23,257 nucleotides of DNA, taken from contig DIAQ01000047.1 in NCBI GenBank assembly GCA_002414865.1, forward strand, positions 75,425 through 98,681. Direction: 5' to 3'. The stretch comes from a candidate division Hyd24-12 bacterium UBA5074. GTDB taxonomy: Bacteria; Fermentibacterota; Fermentibacteria; Fermentibacterales; Fermentibacteraceae. Each line of letters starts with the position of its first letter. Positions within the stretch are counted from its first letter, which is position 1. This document shows, one piece after another, positions 21,802 through 23,257 of this stretch. The position numbers and the translations under genes are program-made. A model generated the notes under the pieces. It was given only the letters and a program-made list of their open reading frames with translations. It had not been told where the DNA came from and ran no database searches.

Positions 21802-22962
21802 CTATCCTCGCCCGACGGCTTCCGAACCTCCGTAAAGCTCGCGTGACATCGCGTGGGCCCGTGCCACGGCATCGCGCAGCATGTCTTCGATCTCCAGCGT
21901 CCTTCGGGAGACGGCCAGCTCGTTCATCGCGGCGAGGTCGGGGACGCCTGAATCGATCAGCCTCATGACGGCCTCCCAGTTGCAGATGGCCTTTACGACG
22001 CGGTCCACGCACCGGGCTTCGCCGTCGTATGGTCTCGGCTGCATGTCGTGCTCGATCCAGCCCGCGTACGAGGAGGCGGAGAGCATGCCCGCGATGGCGA
22101 AGACCGTCGCCGACGGCGCCAGCCCGAAGTCGACGTCGTATTTGCCTGGCCCGCCCAGGCGGATGCCGTCCCAGCCCTGGCTGTTCGCGTGGATGTGCAC
22201 CACCGCGTCCTCGAGAAGAGCGGCGGCACAGTCCTGGACGGGGTCGAGCCCCGCCATCTCGCTGTGCCCGAATTCGTTGATCAGCCCGAAGCGCGAGACG
22301 TCCACTCCGGCCGCACGCAGCCTGCCGCGAAGGGCCAGGACATCGGAGGAAGTCTGCAGGAGGAGCGCGGGATGGCCCTCGCTCGGCTTGGGCTCGATCC
22401 CCACCTTCAGGACAGGGCCGGAGGACGAGGCCGCGATGACCAGCTCGGTGACCGCCTCGTCCACCTGCCGGAGCCTGTCGATCAGGGATGCCGTCGGGAT
22501 GTCGTATCCCAGAGAGCCGTTCCAGATGTCGAGCACAGCCGGGCACCGCGCGGAGACGGCTGTGGACAGCGGACCCGCGAGCAGAGCGAGGGCACGGCGG
22601 GCGAACTCCCGTGCCGAGTCGCGCTCGGCCGGGTCGGCCGAGGCAAGGCCTCCGTATGCGAAGTGCTGGTGCGCCGACGGGGAGAGCATGGAGAGCGCCA
22701 GACCGGATGCCCCGGCGGCCTCGGCGAAGCGGCCGGCGTCGTTTTCCGAGAGCTCGGCGCCGTAATGGATGGCGATTCCCAGGACTGTGTTGGGAGGCAC
22801 ACGCGGAGCTATCAGATCGCGGACCAGACCGACGAAGCCCGTCGCCGTCATCCCTGCGAATCCGGGCCTGGTATCGGCGGGCACATAGCCGCCGCGACCC
22901 GGATTGAAGGTCCATCTACAGACCGACTGGAACCTGGGCGGATAGCCCCCTGTATCCATCAT
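21802..22962 (-). CDS. Xylose-isomerase-like TIM-barrel sugar isomerase
   Basis: 386 aa from the ATG at 22962; a TTG at 22983 in frame is an alternative. GGAGGG lies 11 bases before the ATG, a long spacing. Motifs resemble the XylA/sugar-isomerase TIM barrel: WTFNPGRGG (18-25), IEPKPSEG (189-196, metal Glu190 and Lys192 of the KPNEP motif), INEFGHSEMAGLDPVQD (228-244), VVHIHANSQGWDG (254-266), KYDVDFG (274-280) and GWIEHDMQPRPYD (301-313). Metal-binding Glu, His and Asp residues all appear present, so it is likely an active divalent-metal isomerase. Which sugar (or inositol-type) substrate it takes is not clear. It lies 67 nt upstream of the lipoprotein gene and may be cotranscribed with it. 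Confidence 0.75.
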   Translation of the reverse strand: MMDTGGYPPRFQSVCRWTFNPGRGGYVPADTRPGFAGMTATGFVGLVRDLIAPRVPPNTVLGIAIHYGAELSENDAGRFAEAAGASGLALSMLSPSAHQHFAYGGLASADPAERDSAREFARRALALLAGPLSTAVSARCPAVLDIWNGSLGYDIPTASLIDRLRQVDEAVTELVIAASSSGPVLKVGIEPKPSEGHPALLLQTSSDVLALRGRLRAAGVDVSRFGLINEFGHSEMAGLDPVQDCAAALLEDAVVHIHANSQGWDGIRLGGPGKYDVDFGLAPSATVFAIAGMLSASSYAGWIEHDMQPRPYDGEARCVDRVVKAICNWEAVMRLIDSGVPDLAAMNELAVSRRTLEIEDMLRDAVARAHAMSRELYGGSEAVGRG

Positions 22963-23125
22963 GCCCGGCCCGTCCCTCCACAAGAAGCCAGACCCGACCG
23001 CCCTGCCGATGCTCCGGCAGAGAATCGCACGGCAGCGTCCGGGTGTCCAGAGCGCGGCGCCCGGCCGGGAATCTGCTGCTGGATCCCGCGAACGCTCCCG
23101 CAGAGGATGTTCCGGGCAGCCGTTA

Positions 23126-23167
23126 ATCCCTGCAATCGTGGAGTGTCATTGTATGAATTGCAAGGAT
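23126..23167. repeat. Imperfect inverted repeat
   Basis: ATCCCTGCAAT (23126-23136) and ATTGCAAGGAT (23157-23167) pair at 10 of 11 positions across a 20-base loop. It may be an operator-like site near the isomerase promoter. A GAAAC follows the right arm, but there is only one copy, so it is not a CRISPR array. Confidence 0.35.
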
Positions 23168-23218
23168 CGAAACCGGATCGTCGCCCCGCCAGAGCGCGTC
23201 AAGCGGTTTGTTCGCAAC

Positions 23219-23245
23219 AGAAAAGACCCCCGGAAGAGCCGGGGG
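23219..23245 (-). terminator. Rho-independent terminator of a leftward gene beyond the right edge
   Basis: On the minus strand a CCCCCGG/CCGGGGG stem with a 5-base loop is followed by TCTTTTCT, the best T-tract in the window. It must belong to a leftward gene whose coding region lies past 23257. Confidence 0.75.
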
Positions 23246-23257
23246 CCACGAAATGAG

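Larger units (their letters stand above)
22963..23257. other. Intergenic region at the right edge
   Basis: No gene is seen on either strand. It contains an A/T-richer patch (23121-23170) with a leftward TACAAT box (23148-23153) that could be part of the promoter of the isomerase gene, an imperfect inverted repeat in the same patch, and a terminator for a leftward gene outside the window. Confidence 0.45.

Noticed and set aside
23126..23180. CRISPR array
   Set aside because: Only one repeat-like unit, no second copy or spacer pattern, and no cas gene in the window.
22048..23256. A 402-codon rightward open frame antisense to the isomerase gene
   Set aside because: Antisense shadow of a gene with intact metal-site motifs; it also runs through the intergenic region and terminator without any start signal.
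1..23257. tRNA, rRNA or insertion sequences
   Set aside because: No cloverleaf ending in CCA, no rRNA-like conserved sequence, no transposase motif and no terminal inverted repeats with target duplications were seen.

Overview
The window is high-GC bacterial chromosome (arginine AGG codons and G/C-ending codons dominate). No rRNA, tRNA, phage or transposon was recognised. A secreted protein with a type-IX-like C-terminal sorting domain next to a PorV-like barrel, many small lipoproteins, and Lys-poor/Arg-rich coding suggest an uncultured lineage of the FCB superphylum (Fermentibacteria- or Eisenbacteria-like). That placement is an inference, not something the window proves.

Layout. 1-2670: the 5' end of a leftward exported protein that leaves the window, then a rightward pair, a RecJ-like DHH phosphoesterase and a nucleotide-sugar epimerase, closed by a strong hairpin. 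2738-7934 (leftward): a tight five-gene surface operon with an outer-membrane barrel, a secreted lamin-tail-domain protein, a secreted ComEC-type metallo-beta-lactamase with a C-terminal sorting domain, a PorV-like barrel, and a lipoprotein with tandem OB-fold-like repeats. 8149-13115 (rightward): a membrane protein, two adjacent radical SAM genes (the second cobalamin-binding), a secreted protein interrupted by one in-frame TGA with a SECIS-like hairpin directly behind it, and a DUF6448 protein. 13112-18392 (leftward): a long-chain acyl-CoA synthetase; then two paralogous membrane-anchored four-cysteine proteins, a SPASM radical SAM enzyme, and a MazG-like protein with a very long disordered tail. 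18559-21086 (rightward): two overlapping membrane proteins with degenerate SGNH-hydrolase domains. 21108-22962 (leftward): a lipoprotein with a pilin-like C-terminus and a xylose-isomerase-like TIM barrel. The right edge holds the terminator of a leftward gene outside the window.

Best leads: (1) the TGA at 11909-11911, in a CGD-TGA (CxxU) context and followed three bases later by a 14-bp hairpin with an AGGU loop 19 nt after the TGA, which makes a candidate secreted selenoprotein; (2) the surface operon, which carries on separate genes the domains (lamin tail, OB-fold, phosphodiesterase-type hydrolase) seen fused in some extracellular nucleases; (3) three promoters whose -10 hexamer lies exactly six bases before an ATG, suggesting leaderless transcripts; (4) a pair of SGNH-like membrane proteins that have lost the catalytic serine and histidine.
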